DNA of 64,000 nt from Vibrio sp. RE86 (GTDB taxonomy: Bacteria; Pseudomonadota; Gammaproteobacteria; Enterobacterales; Vibrionaceae). A model generated the notes under the pieces. It saw only the letters and a program-made list of their open reading frames with translations, did no database searches and was not told the origin of the DNA. A program made the position numbers and the translations under genes. The stretch is from contig NZ_VTXI01000018.1 in NCBI RefSeq assembly GCF_013114545.1, positions 1 through 64,000 on the forward strand. The letters run 5' to 3'. Of this stretch, positions 48,241 to 57,570 are shown in pieces (position 1 is the first letter of the stretch; every line of letters starts with the position of its first letter).

Positions 48241-49062
48241 TTACTTCGTTTGTTGCGGTAATTCGTCTTTGTAGTGACCACGCTTGTAAGCCCAAACCAC
48301 CATTAGAGCACCGATAAGTACCATAGGTAGAGACAAGATTTGTCCCATTGAGATAAACCCACCAAATAGACCTAAATGAGCATCTGGTTCACGTACGTAT
48401 TCAACTAGGAAACGGAATGTACCATATCCTGCCAAGAATAACCCTGATACTGCCCCAAGAGGGCGAGGTTTCTTAATGAACCAATTCAAGATAAAGAAGA
48501 GAACGATGCCTTCTAGAACCATTTCATACAATTGAGATGGGTGACGTGGCAGTGGGCCACCATTAGGGAAGACAAAGGCCCAAGGCACATCCGTCACGCG
48601 TCCCCATAGCTCGCTGTTCATGAAGTTCCCCAAGCGCCCCATGCCTAACCCAAATGGAACCAGCGGTGCAATAAAGTCAGCAACACCGAAGAAAGTGCGA
48701 CCGTTCTTCTTTGCATACCAGAACATCGCGGTGATCACACCAAGTAAACCGCCGTGGAATGACATACCACCAGTCCATACTTTGAAGAGATAGAGAGGAT
48801 CCGCTAAGAAAAGGTCGAAGTTGTAAAACAGCACGTAACCAACACGGCCACCGATGACAACACCTAAGAAACCAGCAAACAAAAGATCAGAGACTTGTTC
48901 TCTCGTCCAACCGCTATCAGGCTTATCTGCACGTCGATTTGCTAGCCACAGAGCAAAAGCAAACCCGACTAAATACATTAAGCCATACCAGCGAATAGAC
49001 AACGGCCCGATGGAGACTAATATCGGGTCAATATTTGGAAATGTAAGATATCCCTGAGACAT
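48241..49062 (-). CDS. lgt: Prolipoprotein diacylglyceryl transferase Lgt
   Basis: Lgt attaches diacylglycerol to the lipobox Cys of prolipoproteins. The 273-residue inner-membrane protein has seven TM helices and the Lgt signature [14 protein letters not shown], with HGGLLGV and RHPSQLYE as further conserved motifs. Its substrates in this window would include BamD and the DUF2799 protein. lgt-thyA pairing is shared with E. coli. Confidence 0.97.
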   Translation of the reverse strand: MSQGYLTFPNIDPILVSIGPLSIRWYGLMYLVGFAFALWLANRRADKPDSGWTREQVSDLLFAGFLGVVIGGRVGYVLFYNFDLFLADPLYLFKVWTGGMSFHGGLLGVITAMFWYAKKNGRTFFGVADFIAPLVPFGLGMGRLGNFMNSELWGRVTDVPWAFVFPNGGPLPRHPSQLYEMVLEGIVLFFILNWFIKKPRPLGAVSGLFLAGYGTFRFLVEYVREPDAHLGLFGGFISMGQILSLPMVLIGALMVVWAYKRGHYKDELPQQTK

Positions 49063-49116
49063 GGGCGATTAACTCTTTTAATTTAGATAATGATAAAGCG
49101 TATAGATGAGAGTACG

Positions 49117-49908
49117 TTACAGCAACATAGTTCCAGCGACAAACACCAAAAAGAGTGCAAATATCTTTTTCAACGTAGGTGTAGGTAAAGAAGTTGCGAG
49201 TTTAGCGCCAATGCGAGTGGTCAGCATTGACGTGGAAGCAATGGCAATCAAGGCAGGAAGATAAACATAACCTAAGCTATAACTTGGTAGCGACTCCACT
49301 TTGTAGCCATGAAGTATAAAACCAATCATGCCAGAAATCGCAATCATGCATCCACATACAGACGATGACCCGACTGCTTTGCGCATTTCAACACCATGAC
49401 GGTTTAAGAACGGTACAGAGAGAGAGCCCCCCCCTATCCCTGCAAGGCTCGAAACAACCCCAATGCCTGCTCCATAGGTGACTGTAGCAATATTGCCAGG
49501 CATCGGCTTAGAGGCTTTGGTTCGAATAGAAAACAGCATTTGAATCGCGAGTAACAGGACAATCACACCGAAGACTTTTGGCAAGTAAGTCGCAGGAATC
49601 CACTCCGCAACATTGGCCCCTAAAAAGCCACCGACGACCACTCCTGGCATCAACCACTTCACAACGTACATATCAACATTGCCAAGCTTGAAATGATTTA
49701 GTGCTGAGGAGCCGGAAGTCGCGATGATGGTAGAGAGTGAAGTCGCCAAAGCGATTTGCATACTAATGGCAGGATCGATTCCGGCCCAAGGTAACAAATA
49801 CAACAAAGCAGGGACAACAATCAGTCCACCACCAATACCCAAAAGGCCAGCCATCACGCCAACGACAGCCCCCAGCGCCATAAAAGATACAATTAATTCA
49901 ACCAGCAC
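49117..49908 (-). CDS. TSUP (TauE/SafE) family permease
   Basis: This 263-residue protein has about 8 TM helices in two repeats, each with the TSUP glycine-rich motif: GLLGIGGGLIVVPALL and SLAGIGGGSLSVPFLN. TSUP members export sulfite or sulfoacetate or take up sulfur compounds; the substrate here is unknown. It sits inside the ptsP-lgt stretch, 8 bp after ptsP, a place with no equivalent in E. coli. Confidence 0.85.
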   Translation of the reverse strand: MLVELIVSFMALGAVVGVMAGLLGIGGGLIVVPALLYLLPWAGIDPAISMQIALATSLSTIIATSGSSALNHFKLGNVDMYVVKWLMPGVVVGGFLGANVAEWIPATYLPKVFGVIVLLLAIQMLFSIRTKASKPMPGNIATVTYGAGIGVVSSLAGIGGGSLSVPFLNRHGVEMRKAVGSSSVCGCMIAISGMIGFILHGYKVESLPSYSLGYVYLPALIAIASTSMLTTRIGAKLATSLPTPTLKKIFALFLVFVAGTMLL

Positions 49909-49916
49909 AAAGGCCC

Positions 49917-52163
49917 CTACTTCTTACCCGCACGAATAAAGCCAGCAAAGCCTTTACTCTCGAAAAATGATTGCATCATAGTATATATGTCACGACCATA
50001 AGGTTGCATCAGGGCTTTGTCAGCAAGATCTTTAAGCTCGTCAACTTCAGTATGGCGCAGCAGGTATTTGACTTTAGCGACATTGGAAGTGTTCATGCTG
50101 AGGCTACGATACCCGAGTCCCACCATCAAAAGGGCGCCTATCGGGTCACCGGCAAGTTCACCACAAATACAGACAGGAAGATCCAACTGTTGGCAGCTAT
50201 CAAAAATATGTCTTAATGCCATGATGACCGATGGGTGCATCGACTCATACACATCGGCTACACGTGCGTTGTTACGGTCGACTGCCAACAGATATTGAGT
50301 TAAGTCATTGGTACCGATAGAGACAAAATCGACTTTACTCGCAATCAAAGGCAGCAAGTAGATCATCGAAGGGACTTCAATCATGACGCCAATTTTAGGC
50401 ATTCTTAAACGATCATCCAGCTCAGCGACTTCTTGGTAAGCGCGTTCGATTAACTCGATGGCATCATCTAGCTCTTGTGCTCCAGAAACCATAGGTAGCA
50501 AGATACTTAGATTATGATGCTGAGCACTTGCCTTCATCATGGCTCGGATTTGCATTAAGAAAATATCAGGGTGATCAAGCGTAAAGCGGATACCACGCCA
50601 GCCTAAAAACGGGTTGTCTTCTTCAATAGGTAGATACGGTAAAGCTTTATCCCCCCCAACATCTAGGGTACGCATCACCACACGTTTGTTTGGGTAGGTA
50701 GAAAGTACAGCTTGATACTGCTGCGTTTGTTCTTCTTCAGACGGGAAGCGGTGCTGCAATAAGAAAGAGATCTCAGTCCTGTACAACCCCACCCCATCAA
50801 CGCCTTGGTTGACCGCAATATTTGCGTCAGCACTCAATCCCGCATTCAGCATTACTTCAATACGTTGCCCATCCTTAGTCTTTGCTGGTTCTTCAATGCG
50901 CTGATTGACCATATTGGCCAGCTCACGTTCTTCGCTGGCCAAAGAACGGTATTCACGCAAGATCTGGCGGTTAGGTGAGACCAGAATCTTACCGCTGTAA
51001 CCATCAACAACTCCCTGCTTGCCATTGATAGTTTTAAGGTTAAGGCTAACCCCCATTACCGCAGGAATGCCCAGAGCACGCGATAAGATTGCAGCGTGTG
51101 AGTTCGCGGCACCTTCCAAAGAGATCACCGCAAGCAGCTTATCTTTCGGAATCGAAGCCAAAAGGCTCGCAGTCAATTCTCTAACAACTAGGATGATTGG
51201 CTTTTCAATTGCAGGGCGATCTTGCGCTGTATTGTGTAAGAAAAAAAGTAAACGTTGCCCCAATTCACGAATGTCTTGCGCACGTTCACGCAAATAGACA
51301 TCGGACATACGCGCAAATCGGTTGGAGTATGACTCAACCACTTGACGCAACGCCCAATCAGCTCGATCACCCTTTAAAATCTGCGCTTTAAGATCTTTGC
51401 GCAGCATTGGATCGTTAAGAAGGTGAGTAAAGAGGTCAAAAATCGCCAATGCGTCTTTATTGATTTCACTGTCGAGCTTTTTACGCATCCGACGAAAATC
51501 ATTCAGCGCCTCTTCTATCGCAAGCAAAAGCCACTCTTGTTCAGCTTCTATATCTAGCGTTGACGCTGGGTATACATTGCTGAGTTCAGGTTGCGTATCA
51601 TCCCACCAGAATTCACCAATAGCGACGCCTGATGAAGCAGGTACACCACGAATCGCCTGCTGTTTTTTCTCTAAGCGCCATTGGCCTTGAGTTTGAGCAT
51701 GCGCAATGATGACCGCTATCTGTGCGGCGAGGGTGACAAGAAACGACTCTTCCATCTCATTGAATGAGCGTGGATTTTTTTGCTGAACAACCAAGACGCC
51801 AAGGACTTGCTTGCGGTAGATAATAGGCGTACCAAGAAAGCTCTGGTAAATTTCTTCACCAAGCTCTGAGAAGTACTTAAAGTTAGGATGTTTTGAAGCT
51901 TCAGCGACATTCAACGGCTCTGCGCTACGTTTTACAAGGCCGACTAAGCCTTCGCTGAAACGAATATGGATTTTATCACCTTTGAAGCGCAGGCCTTGAG
52001 TCGCCATTAACTCAAGACGCTGTCGTTCTTCATTAGCAAGATAGACAGTGCAACATTCAGTGCTCATTGCACCGCATGTTTGTTTAACCAAAATATCCAA
52101 AGCTTGATGAACATCTTCTACTTTAGATACCTGTTCAACTATTTCCCTTAGTTGAGAAAGCAT
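49917..52163 (-). CDS. ptsP: Phosphoenolpyruvate-protein phosphotransferase PtsP (EI-Ntr)
   Basis: PtsP starts the nitrogen PTS, passing phosphate from PEP to NPr and EIIA-Ntr to regulate potassium, stress and, in vibrios, host-related functions. The 748-residue protein has an N-terminal GAF domain (about 15-160), the swivelling domain with phosphohistidine H356 in GAANSHAAILSRALGIPAVMG, and the C-terminal PEP-binding barrel with MIEVPSMIY and ICGELAGDP. It is 2 bp after rppH and co-transcribed, as in E. coli. Confidence 0.97.
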   Translation of the reverse strand: MLSQLREIVEQVSKVEDVHQALDILVKQTCGAMSTECCTVYLANEERQRLELMATQGLRFKGDKIHIRFSEGLVGLVKRSAEPLNVAEASKHPNFKYFSELGEEIYQSFLGTPIIYRKQVLGVLVVQQKNPRSFNEMEESFLVTLAAQIAVIIAHAQTQGQWRLEKKQQAIRGVPASSGVAIGEFWWDDTQPELSNVYPASTLDIEAEQEWLLLAIEEALNDFRRMRKKLDSEINKDALAIFDLFTHLLNDPMLRKDLKAQILKGDRADWALRQVVESYSNRFARMSDVYLRERAQDIRELGQRLLFFLHNTAQDRPAIEKPIILVVRELTASLLASIPKDKLLAVISLEGAANSHAAILSRALGIPAVMGVSLNLKTINGKQGVVDGYSGKILVSPNRQILREYRSLASEERELANMVNQRIEEPAKTKDGQRIEVMLNAGLSADANIAVNQGVDGVGLYRTEISFLLQHRFPSEEEQTQQYQAVLSTYPNKRVVMRTLDVGGDKALPYLPIEEDNPFLGWRGIRFTLDHPDIFLMQIRAMMKASAQHHNLSILLPMVSGAQELDDAIELIERAYQEVAELDDRLRMPKIGVMIEVPSMIYLLPLIASKVDFVSIGTNDLTQYLLAVDRNNARVADVYESMHPSVIMALRHIFDSCQQLDLPVCICGELAGDPIGALLMVGLGYRSLSMNTSNVAKVKYLLRHTEVDELKDLADKALMQPYGRDIYTMMQSFFESKGFAGFIRAGKK

Positions 52164-52165
52164 GT

Positions 52166-52684
52166 CTATCCTCTTCGGTGTTTACGCTTACCTTTTATTC
52201 TGCGTTCTTTAAATGGCATTGCCATCGAAGCAAATTCCTTCATTGCACGACGATATACATCGCGTTTGAAAGAAACGACTTGTCGCACTGGGTACCAATA
52301 ACTGACCCAACGCCAACCATCAAATTCAGGGGAACTACCTCGCTGCATATTGATTCGCGACTCATCGCAATCTAAGCGCAGTAGAAACCATTTCTGTTTT
52401 TGGCCGATACATACAGGTTTTGAATCCCAACGAACCAAGCGCTTTGGTAGTTTATACCTTAACCAATGACGACTTGTCGCTACGATTTTTACGTCTTTTT
52501 TAGTAAGACCAACCTCTTCATACAACTCTCGGTACATAGCTTGCTCAGGCGTTTCACCTTCATCAATGCCCCCTTGAGGGAACTGCCAAGAATGTTGTCC
52601 GTATCGTTTAGCCCAGAAGACCTGACCATGGCTGTTACAGATTACAATACCCACATTTAAGCGGTAACCATCGCCATCTATCAC
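52166..52684 (-). CDS. rppH: RNA pyrophosphohydrolase RppH
   Basis: RppH removes pyrophosphate from 5' triphosphate RNA and thereby starts RNase E-dependent decay. The 172-residue Nudix protein has the box [23 protein letters not shown] and the N-terminal [25 protein letters not shown] typical of RppH. The basic C-terminus is family-like. It is divergent from mutH across a 618-bp region rich in DnaA boxes. Confidence 0.97.
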   Translation of the reverse strand: MIDGDGYRLNVGIVICNSHGQVFWAKRYGQHSWQFPQGGIDEGETPEQAMYRELYEEVGLTKKDVKIVATSRHWLRYKLPKRLVRWDSKPVCIGQKQKWFLLRLDCDESRINMQRGSSPEFDGWRWVSYWYPVRQVVSFKRDVYRRAMKEFASMAMPFKERRIKGKRKHRRG

Positions 52685-53302
52685 TGGCCAACCTCAAATA
52701 AATTCTTAATTACAGTGATTTTTCCACATATCCCCAGCAGGAGCAAACTTACTAGTGTGACTCACACAGAAAAACTGGCTTCACGTTCGCTCGATGGATA
52801 ACTTTTAATCAGAAAAGAGGTTACACACAGACTAGTGAGACATAGGCCACATTTATTCACCTTTTCTGTGTATAAGTGTGTGAAGAATCAATGAGAAAGT
52901 GATCAATAAACAAACAATCATTAACTACTTACTAATTAAGCCCTTTCCAAACAAAGATAAAACCAATAAAAAACAACAAATTAAACGCATTAACCTTATT
53001 CCATTCAAGCAAAGGAACGTTCATTTTTACTGTTAACACAGATCGCTCAAAGATCAACCACTCTAGACTTTATCCACACGCCGGGTAGGTCAAACGGCGA
53101 ATAACTTGAAAAAACAAGTATTTCCTTCACTCAAAACCACTGTTAATTCATACATACTTCAACAAATACGATTATTTTCAATCACGAGTTGTGGATAACC
53201 CATCAAATGATGATCTTTTCATCAAAACGATCATCATTGAATTATCGCTATAAGACTGGATTCGCTACAATGATGCTAATAACAAAAATGCAGAAGCGAA
53301 TA
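52685..53302. other. DnaA-box-rich intergenic region rppH/mutH (DARS2-like candidate)
   Basis: This 618-bp region has no convincing gene and is A/T-rich. It holds four matches to the DnaA-box consensus TTWTNCACA: TTTTCCACA (52720, plus), TTATACACA (52875-52867, minus), TTATCCACA (53070, plus) and TTATCCACA (53198-53190, minus). A near match TTACACACA lies at 52821. In E. coli the DnaA-reactivating sequence DARS2 is, as I recall, between mutH and ygdP (rppH), the same position. No IHF or Fis site could be fixed by eye. Confidence 0.6.
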
Positions 53303-53968
53303 ATGAAACCGGAACCCCAGTCAGAACAAGAGCTGTTAGATCGTGCGATGGATATCGCCGGGATGACTTTTCAAGAATTAGCTCGCGAGGCAGATATTGA
53401 TGTTCCACCGGATCTTCGCCGCGATAAAGGCTGGGTTGGTCAACTGCTTGAATGGCACTTGGGGGCAACGGCTGGCAGTAAACCGACTCAAGATTTCGAG
53501 CAACTGGGCATTGAACTAAAAACCATTCCAATCAGTTATTCAGGCAAACCGCTAGAAACGACGTTTGTTTGTGTAGCACCACTAGTGGGAGTGCACGGTC
53601 TAACATGGGAAACTAGCCATGTACGCAACAAACTCTCTCGAGTGCTTTGGGTGCCCGTAGAAGGCGAACGAGAGATTCCCCTAGCAGAGCGAAGAGTAGG
53701 ATCCCCGCTGATTTGGTCTCCTAGTGCAGAAGAGGAACTTCAACTCAAAACAGATTGGGAAGAACTCATGGAGCTGATAGTTTTAGGAGAAGTAGAACAG
53801 ATCACAGCCCGACACGGAGAGGTACTGCAACTTAGACCAAAAGCAGCCAATAGCCGAGTCCTAACAGAAGCGTATGGGGCAAGCGGAAAACCAATCAAAA
53901 CCCTACCAAGAGGCTTTTATCTAAGAACTCAGTTCACCGCTGCCATACTAGAGAACAATTTTGTTTAG
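53303..53968 (+). CDS. mutH: DNA mismatch repair endonuclease MutH
   Basis: MutH nicks the unmethylated strand at hemimethylated GATC sites once activated by MutS-MutL. The 221-residue protein has the restriction-fold triad D64-x6-E71-x-K73 ([10 protein letters not shown]). ATG 53303 gives the family N-terminus ([15 protein letters not shown]). An open frame back to 53189 would start inside a DnaA box and adds sequence unlike MutH. The ribosome binding site is weak. The stop overlaps that of the convergent gene. Confidence 0.95.
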   Translation: MKPEPQSEQELLDRAMDIAGMTFQELAREADIDVPPDLRRDKGWVGQLLEWHLGATAGSKPTQDFEQLGIELKTIPISYSGKPLETTFVCVAPLVGVHGLTWETSHVRNKLSRVLWVPVEGEREIPLAERRVGSPLIWSPSAEEELQLKTDWEELMELIVLGEVEQITARHGEVLQLRPKAANSRVLTEAYGASGKPIKTLPRGFYLRTQFTAAILENNFV

Positions 53969-54276
53969 TGGGTGGTGAGTGATAACTCCACATCGTGATA
54001 AAGAGGGCTATCACTTGAGCCGAATTCGTCATACGCATTATGCAAACGTAAGTACGCCCTCTCCACACCCAATCTAACGAGTTCATCCTTAACCAATTCT
54101 AAAGAGTGGAAGTGCACAGGTTCGTCGTCGATTTTTATCGGCTCTAATCTGTGTTTGTATTCCACAGCAAGCAAGTATTGGGACAAATCTGAGCACCCAA
54201 TAACGAAAACTTTTGGTGGTTGATAGGTATCCTTGTGATGCCCGTGTATCCATTTGTCTAACTGACTTTTTTGCAT
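53965..54276 (-). CDS. Conserved hypothetical protein (DUF6482-like)
   Basis: This 103-residue protein has no signal peptide or membrane segment. Its visible features are a basic N-terminus ([16 protein letters not shown]), a [25 protein letters not shown] strand-rich block and a C-terminal [13 protein letters not shown]. It resembles the small DUF6482 proteins of marine gammaproteobacteria in my memory, which I could not verify. Its stop codon overlaps that of mutH, and no terminator lies between. Function unknown. Confidence 0.65.
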   Translation of the reverse strand: MQKSQLDKWIHGHHKDTYQPPKVFVIGCSDLSQYLLAVEYKHRLEPIKIDDEPVHFHSLELVKDELVRLGVERAYLRLHNAYDEFGSSDSPLYHDVELSLTTH

Positions 54277-54404
54277 AGCTCACCTCCATAAATGAGTATT
54301 AGCCAACTTAACAAAATTTGCGAATTTGTTATCTGGTACCTTTTCTAACCCCAAATAGATCACCTATAGTGGGGTAACTTATACAGTGAAGACAAGGAAG
54401 ATCG

Positions 54405-55439
54405 ATGCAATACAATAAGTTACCTCATTCAACACTTGAAGTGAGTAAGATCTGTCTTGGTACCATGACTTTCGGCGCTCAAAATACCGAGCAAGAAGCA
54501 TTTAGCCAGCTTGATTACGCACTTGAGCGTGGTGTGAATTTCATAGATACAGCAGAAATGTACCCAGTGCCACCTGATGCAAAAAGCCAGGGACTCACTG
54601 AGCAATACATCGGAAATTGGTTGGCAAAATCAGGAAAACGAGAAAAAGTCGTTCTTGCCACCAAAATAGCAGGACCGAGAAACCTCCCTTATATCCGTGA
54701 CAATATGAGTCTAGATAGAAGGAATGTTCATCTAGCGATAGACGACAGCTTAAAACGCTTACAAACAGACTATGTCGACTTGTATCAACTGCACTGGCCA
54801 CAACGTCAAACCAACTGTTTTGGGCAACTCAATTACCCTTACCCTGACGCACAAGAAGAAGTCACGCTGATTGAAACTCTTGATGCTCTTGCTGAGCTCG
54901 TAAAAGCAGGAAAAGTGAGATATATCGGGGTGTCTAATGAAACGCCTTGGGGAGTCATGACGCTTCTCAGATTGGCAGAAAAACACGAGTTGCCAAGAAT
55001 TGTCTCGATTCAAAACCCTTACAACCTTCTCAATCGTAGTTTCGAAGTTGGACTTTCAGAAATCAGTCACTACGAGGGTGTACAGCTACTGGCTTACTCA
55101 CCACTCGCATTTGGCTGTTTAAGCGGTAAGTACCTCAATGGCGCAAAACCTGACGGTGCTCGTTGTTCACTATTTGAACGCTTCGTACGCTACTTTACCC
55201 CTCAAGGCGTACAAGCGACTGAAGCTTATGTAAACCTTGCGCGAGAGCATGGGCTTGATCCAGCACAGATGGCTTTAGCTTTCGTTAATCAGCGTCCTTT
55301 TGTCGCGTCCAACATTATTGGCGCGACAAATTTGGAACAACTGAAATCAAATATTGATAGTTTGGATGTCGTGTTAACGGATGAGTTGCTTCAAGGGATT
55401 CAAGAAATTGGGACGACTTACTCCAACCCTTGTCCATAA
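54405..55439 (+). CDS. tas: Aldo/keto reductase Tas
   Basis: This 344-residue NADPH-dependent aldo/keto reductase has the TIM-barrel motifs VNFIDTAEMY (catalytic Asp, Tyr), VVLATKIAG (Lys) and YQLHWPQR (His), and a C-terminal NIIGATNLEQL nucleotide-binding segment. It matches E. coli Tas (YgdS), a suppressor of a tyrosine auxotroph, in length and in being near mutH. The natural substrate is unknown. Confidence 0.92.
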   Translation: MQYNKLPHSTLEVSKICLGTMTFGAQNTEQEAFSQLDYALERGVNFIDTAEMYPVPPDAKSQGLTEQYIGNWLAKSGKREKVVLATKIAGPRNLPYIRDNMSLDRRNVHLAIDDSLKRLQTDYVDLYQLHWPQRQTNCFGQLNYPYPDAQEEVTLIETLDALAELVKAGKVRYIGVSNETPWGVMTLLRLAEKHELPRIVSIQNPYNLLNRSFEVGLSEISHYEGVQLLAYSPLAFGCLSGKYLNGAKPDGARCSLFERFVRYFTPQGVQATEAYVNLAREHGLDPAQMALAFVNQRPFVASNIIGATNLEQLKSNIDSLDVVLTDELLQGIQEIGTTYSNPCP

Positions 55440-55459
55440 TCTGTCGTTACAGAAGTATC

Positions 55460-55490
55460 GGGGCAGGTGAAGCGACCTGCCCCTTGTGAT
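55460..55490 (+). terminator. Hairpin after tas
   Basis: GGGGCAGGT-GAAGCG-ACCTGCCCC followed by TTGTGATT; strong stem with a poor T-run. Confidence 0.6.
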
Positions 55491-55741
55491 TACGTCAGTA
55501 TTCGCGCACTTAAAACACGACGAAGATGACGAATACGGCGCTCAGCTTTGACGCTATCTGGCTCAGTAAAACCAACAGGACGTCCGTCTTGCTCTAAGCC
55601 AATATCTCGTAGTAAGTGCGCATTATTCCAAGGAATATCATAAGCGCTGCGGCGAACTTTACGCTTCCATTCGCGCTCTTCTCGTTTTAGATCGGCTTTA
55701 ACAAGTACTGTGGCAAGTTTTAGGTAAACAGAATGACTCAT
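55490..55741 (-). CDS. DUF1127 small protein
   Basis: This 83-residue basic protein carries the DUF1127 core AHLLRDIGLEQDGRP near its middle. In alpha- and gammaproteobacteria such proteins have been linked to RNA binding and to phosphate or stress control. ATG 55741 is chosen because GGAG is 7 nt upstream; a longer frame to 55828 would run through a hairpin. It lies 113 bp downstream of a 38-codon gene on the same strand. Confidence 0.82.
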   Translation of the reverse strand: MSHSVYLKLATVLVKADLKREEREWKRKVRRSAYDIPWNNAHLLRDIGLEQDGRPVGFTEPDSVKAERRIRHLRRVLSARILT

Positions 55742-55799
55742 GAGTTTTCTCCAGTTGAGTGTGTGCTGGGGAAGGATCAACGAATCTAAAGATAAGATA

Positions 55800-55830
55800 T
55801 GTTTAATTCGCTGCCTTTCCGCAGCCAATT
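55800..55830 (-). other. Hairpin between the 38-codon gene and the DUF1127 gene
   Basis: On the minus strand GCTGC-GGAAAG-GCAGC (about 55826-55811) is followed by GAATTAAAC. It lacks a proper T-run and may be a processing or attenuation structure. Confidence 0.4.
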
Positions 55831-55854
55831 AAATAAAAGTTGGGTACGGATTAA

Positions 55855-55971
55855 TTACATTGGTTTATCTAGTTTTCGATCGGCGTTAGCAGAGACACTA
55901 CGGGTATGTAGAGCTGGCATGGCTTGATCGACAGACACACAAGTAAATGATTGAACAGTAATGCGTTTCAT
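55855..55971 (-). CDS. Small hypothetical protein, 38 codons
   Basis: An ATG at 55971 is preceded by AGGAGG with a 6-nt spacer, one of the best ribosome binding sites in the window. The frame runs for 38 codons, beginning MKRITVQSFTCVSVDQ and ending with RKLDKPM. It has no membrane segment. It lies upstream of the DUF1127 gene, same strand, in what would otherwise be a long empty gap. The function is unknown and it could be a leader peptide for the downstream gene. Confidence 0.5.
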   Translation of the reverse strand: MKRITVQSFTCVSVDQAMPALHTRSVSANADRKLDKPM

Positions 55972-56185
55972 TGTGTGCCTCCTAGCAAATGTATTAATCC
56001 AAAGAAATGTGGGTATGAACCTGAGCTCATGGTTAAATTCTAACCTTGATGGTTATTTATTCAACTCTTTTTTATCGCGTCGATTGAAAACAATTTTTTC
56101 ACCTAAAATTAACCAATATAAAACAATAGGAATAAGATATTCGCCCTAGTTATAGGTATGCTCTGGAAGAATATTTGGCCTTTTA
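55972..56185. other. A/T-rich spacer between the small gene and the vpsR terminator
   Basis: I see no supported gene here. An open frame on the plus strand (55961-56149) overlaps the ribosome binding site of the minus-strand small gene and lacks one of its own. Confidence 0.5.
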
Positions 56186-56216
56186 TAAAAAAGCCACGCA
56201 TAAAATGGCGTGGCTG
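56186..56216 (-). terminator. vpsR terminator
   Basis: On the minus strand AGCCACGC-CATTTTAT-GCGTGGCT is followed by TTTTTAT, 20 bp after the stop. Confidence 0.88.
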
Positions 56217-56235
56217 TTGTTTTCAAAACAATGAG

Positions 56236-57570
56236 TTAGACAGGAACGTCTGAAATGAGATTATGTTTGTTTAACAAACGATACATTGTTGCACGTGATA
56301 CACCGAGCTCTTTTGCAGCCATTGATACTTGGCCGGAATGAGACTCTAAAACCAGCAGCAACGCATCTCTTTCACTTCTCTCTCGAATACTCTTCAAGCT
56401 TCGGCGACTGTCACTGCGTTTAGGGAGATCTAAGTGAGGCTCATCGAGCATAACCGTCTCAGACATCAACACCACTCGTTTGATCTGATTCATCAACTCT
56501 CGAACGTTTCCTGGCCAATGATAGCGGGTCAAAGCACGTGTCGCTTCTTCAGTAAAACTTCTAGCCTGTGCATTATATTCTTTCGAATACTCTTGTAAGA
56601 AGTGGCGTGCGAGAATCGCGATATCCCCTGCTCGTTCTTTTAGGCTCGGAACATTAATTCTCAATACGTTGATATAGTGATAAAGCTCTTCGTTGAAGTC
56701 ACCATCAATCAACGCTTTTTCAATATCCGCAGAGTTTGCAGCAAGTACTCGAACATCCACCTCTTTTCGTCCTGAAGAGGTGTCCACCATCCCCTCTTGC
56801 AAGAATCGTAATAGATTAAATTGCTGAGATTTAGGCAAGGTTAAAATGTCATTCAACAAGATGGTACCGCCGTCAGCTTTCTCTAGAATCGACGGCAAAG
56901 AGATATCGTCTCGATTAATCCCAAATAGATCACTCTCAATACGACGCTCAGACATAGCGCGACAGTTTACAGAAATAAACTCTTTATTGGCTCTTGCTGA
57001 GGTTCGATGGACAGCACGTGCTACCGTCTCTTTGCCAGTACCACTCTCCCCATAGATAAGAATGCTGACGTCTGTTGGCCCAATTCGCTTAATTTGATCC
57101 CGAAGACGCTTCACCGGAATAGAATCACCAATCAGCCCCATATCACTCTGGTTGCCATAGTGAGGCCACACTTTTTTCTCTAATTTGAGCATCCCAAGTT
57201 GGTGACCAATCGTACTCAAAAGCTGGGCATCTGGAATTGGAGCGGTAAAGAAGTCGATACAGAAGTTAACAATGAACTGACAGATAGTATCAGAGCTAAG
57301 TTGCGACTCCCGAATAAATGCTAACCAGCGGACTTGCTTATGCTTACTTACTAAATTGGCAATACCGTTGAGGCTGAATTCATCGTGGCTAAGATCGACA
57401 ATGCCAATACAAGGCCCGGTTTCCGTGAACAGAGCATCCGCCTTACGCAAGTCCCCACACTGGGTGCATCTCCAACCTACTTGTTCCAAAACTGAAAGCC
57501 ATGGCTCGTAGGTTCCTCCTACTACAACCAAAGAACCTGGAACAGAATCCATTCGGAATTGACTACCCAT
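56236..57570 (-). CDS. vpsR: Biofilm master regulator VpsR (NtrC-like, c-di-GMP-responsive)
   Basis: VpsR activates Vibrio polysaccharide and biofilm matrix genes and binds c-di-GMP. The 444-residue protein has a receiver-like domain (1-125, D59 in GIVDLSHDEF), an AAA+ domain with Walker A GESGTGKE (174-181) and a C-terminal Fis-type HTH (AAKELGVSRATMYRLLNKH). The sigma-54 contact loop GAFTGA is absent (FGINRDDISL instead) and Walker B reads LLNDI not LDEI, as expected for VpsR, which works with sigma-70. Its place behind lysS matches V. cholerae VC0665. Confidence 0.95.
   Translation of the reverse strand: MGSQFRMDSVPGSLVVVGGTYEPWLSVLEQVGWRCTQCGDLRKADALFTETGPCIGIVDLSHDEFSLNGIANLVSKHKQVRWLAFIRESQLSSDTICQFIVNFCIDFFTAPIPDAQLLSTIGHQLGMLKLEKKVWPHYGNQSDMGLIGDSIPVKRLRDQIKRIGPTDVSILIYGESGTGKETVARAVHRTSARANKEFISVNCRAMSERRIESDLFGINRDDISLPSILEKADGGTILLNDILTLPKSQQFNLLRFLQEGMVDTSSGRKEVDVRVLAANSADIEKALIDGDFNEELYHYINVLRINVPSLKERAGDIAILARHFLQEYSKEYNAQARSFTEEATRALTRYHWPGNVRELMNQIKRVVLMSETVMLDEPHLDLPKRSDSRRSLKSIRERSERDALLLVLESHSGQVSMAAKELGVSRATMYRLLNKHNLISDVPV

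Noticed and set aside
53189-53302. N-terminal extension of mutH by 38 codons
   Set aside because: Starts at a DnaA box, has no family similarity and MutH proteins start at the MKP... Met at 53303.
55961-56149. 62-codon plus-strand frame near vpsR
   Set aside because: No ribosome binding site, composition unlike a protein, and it overlaps the signals of a better minus-strand small gene.
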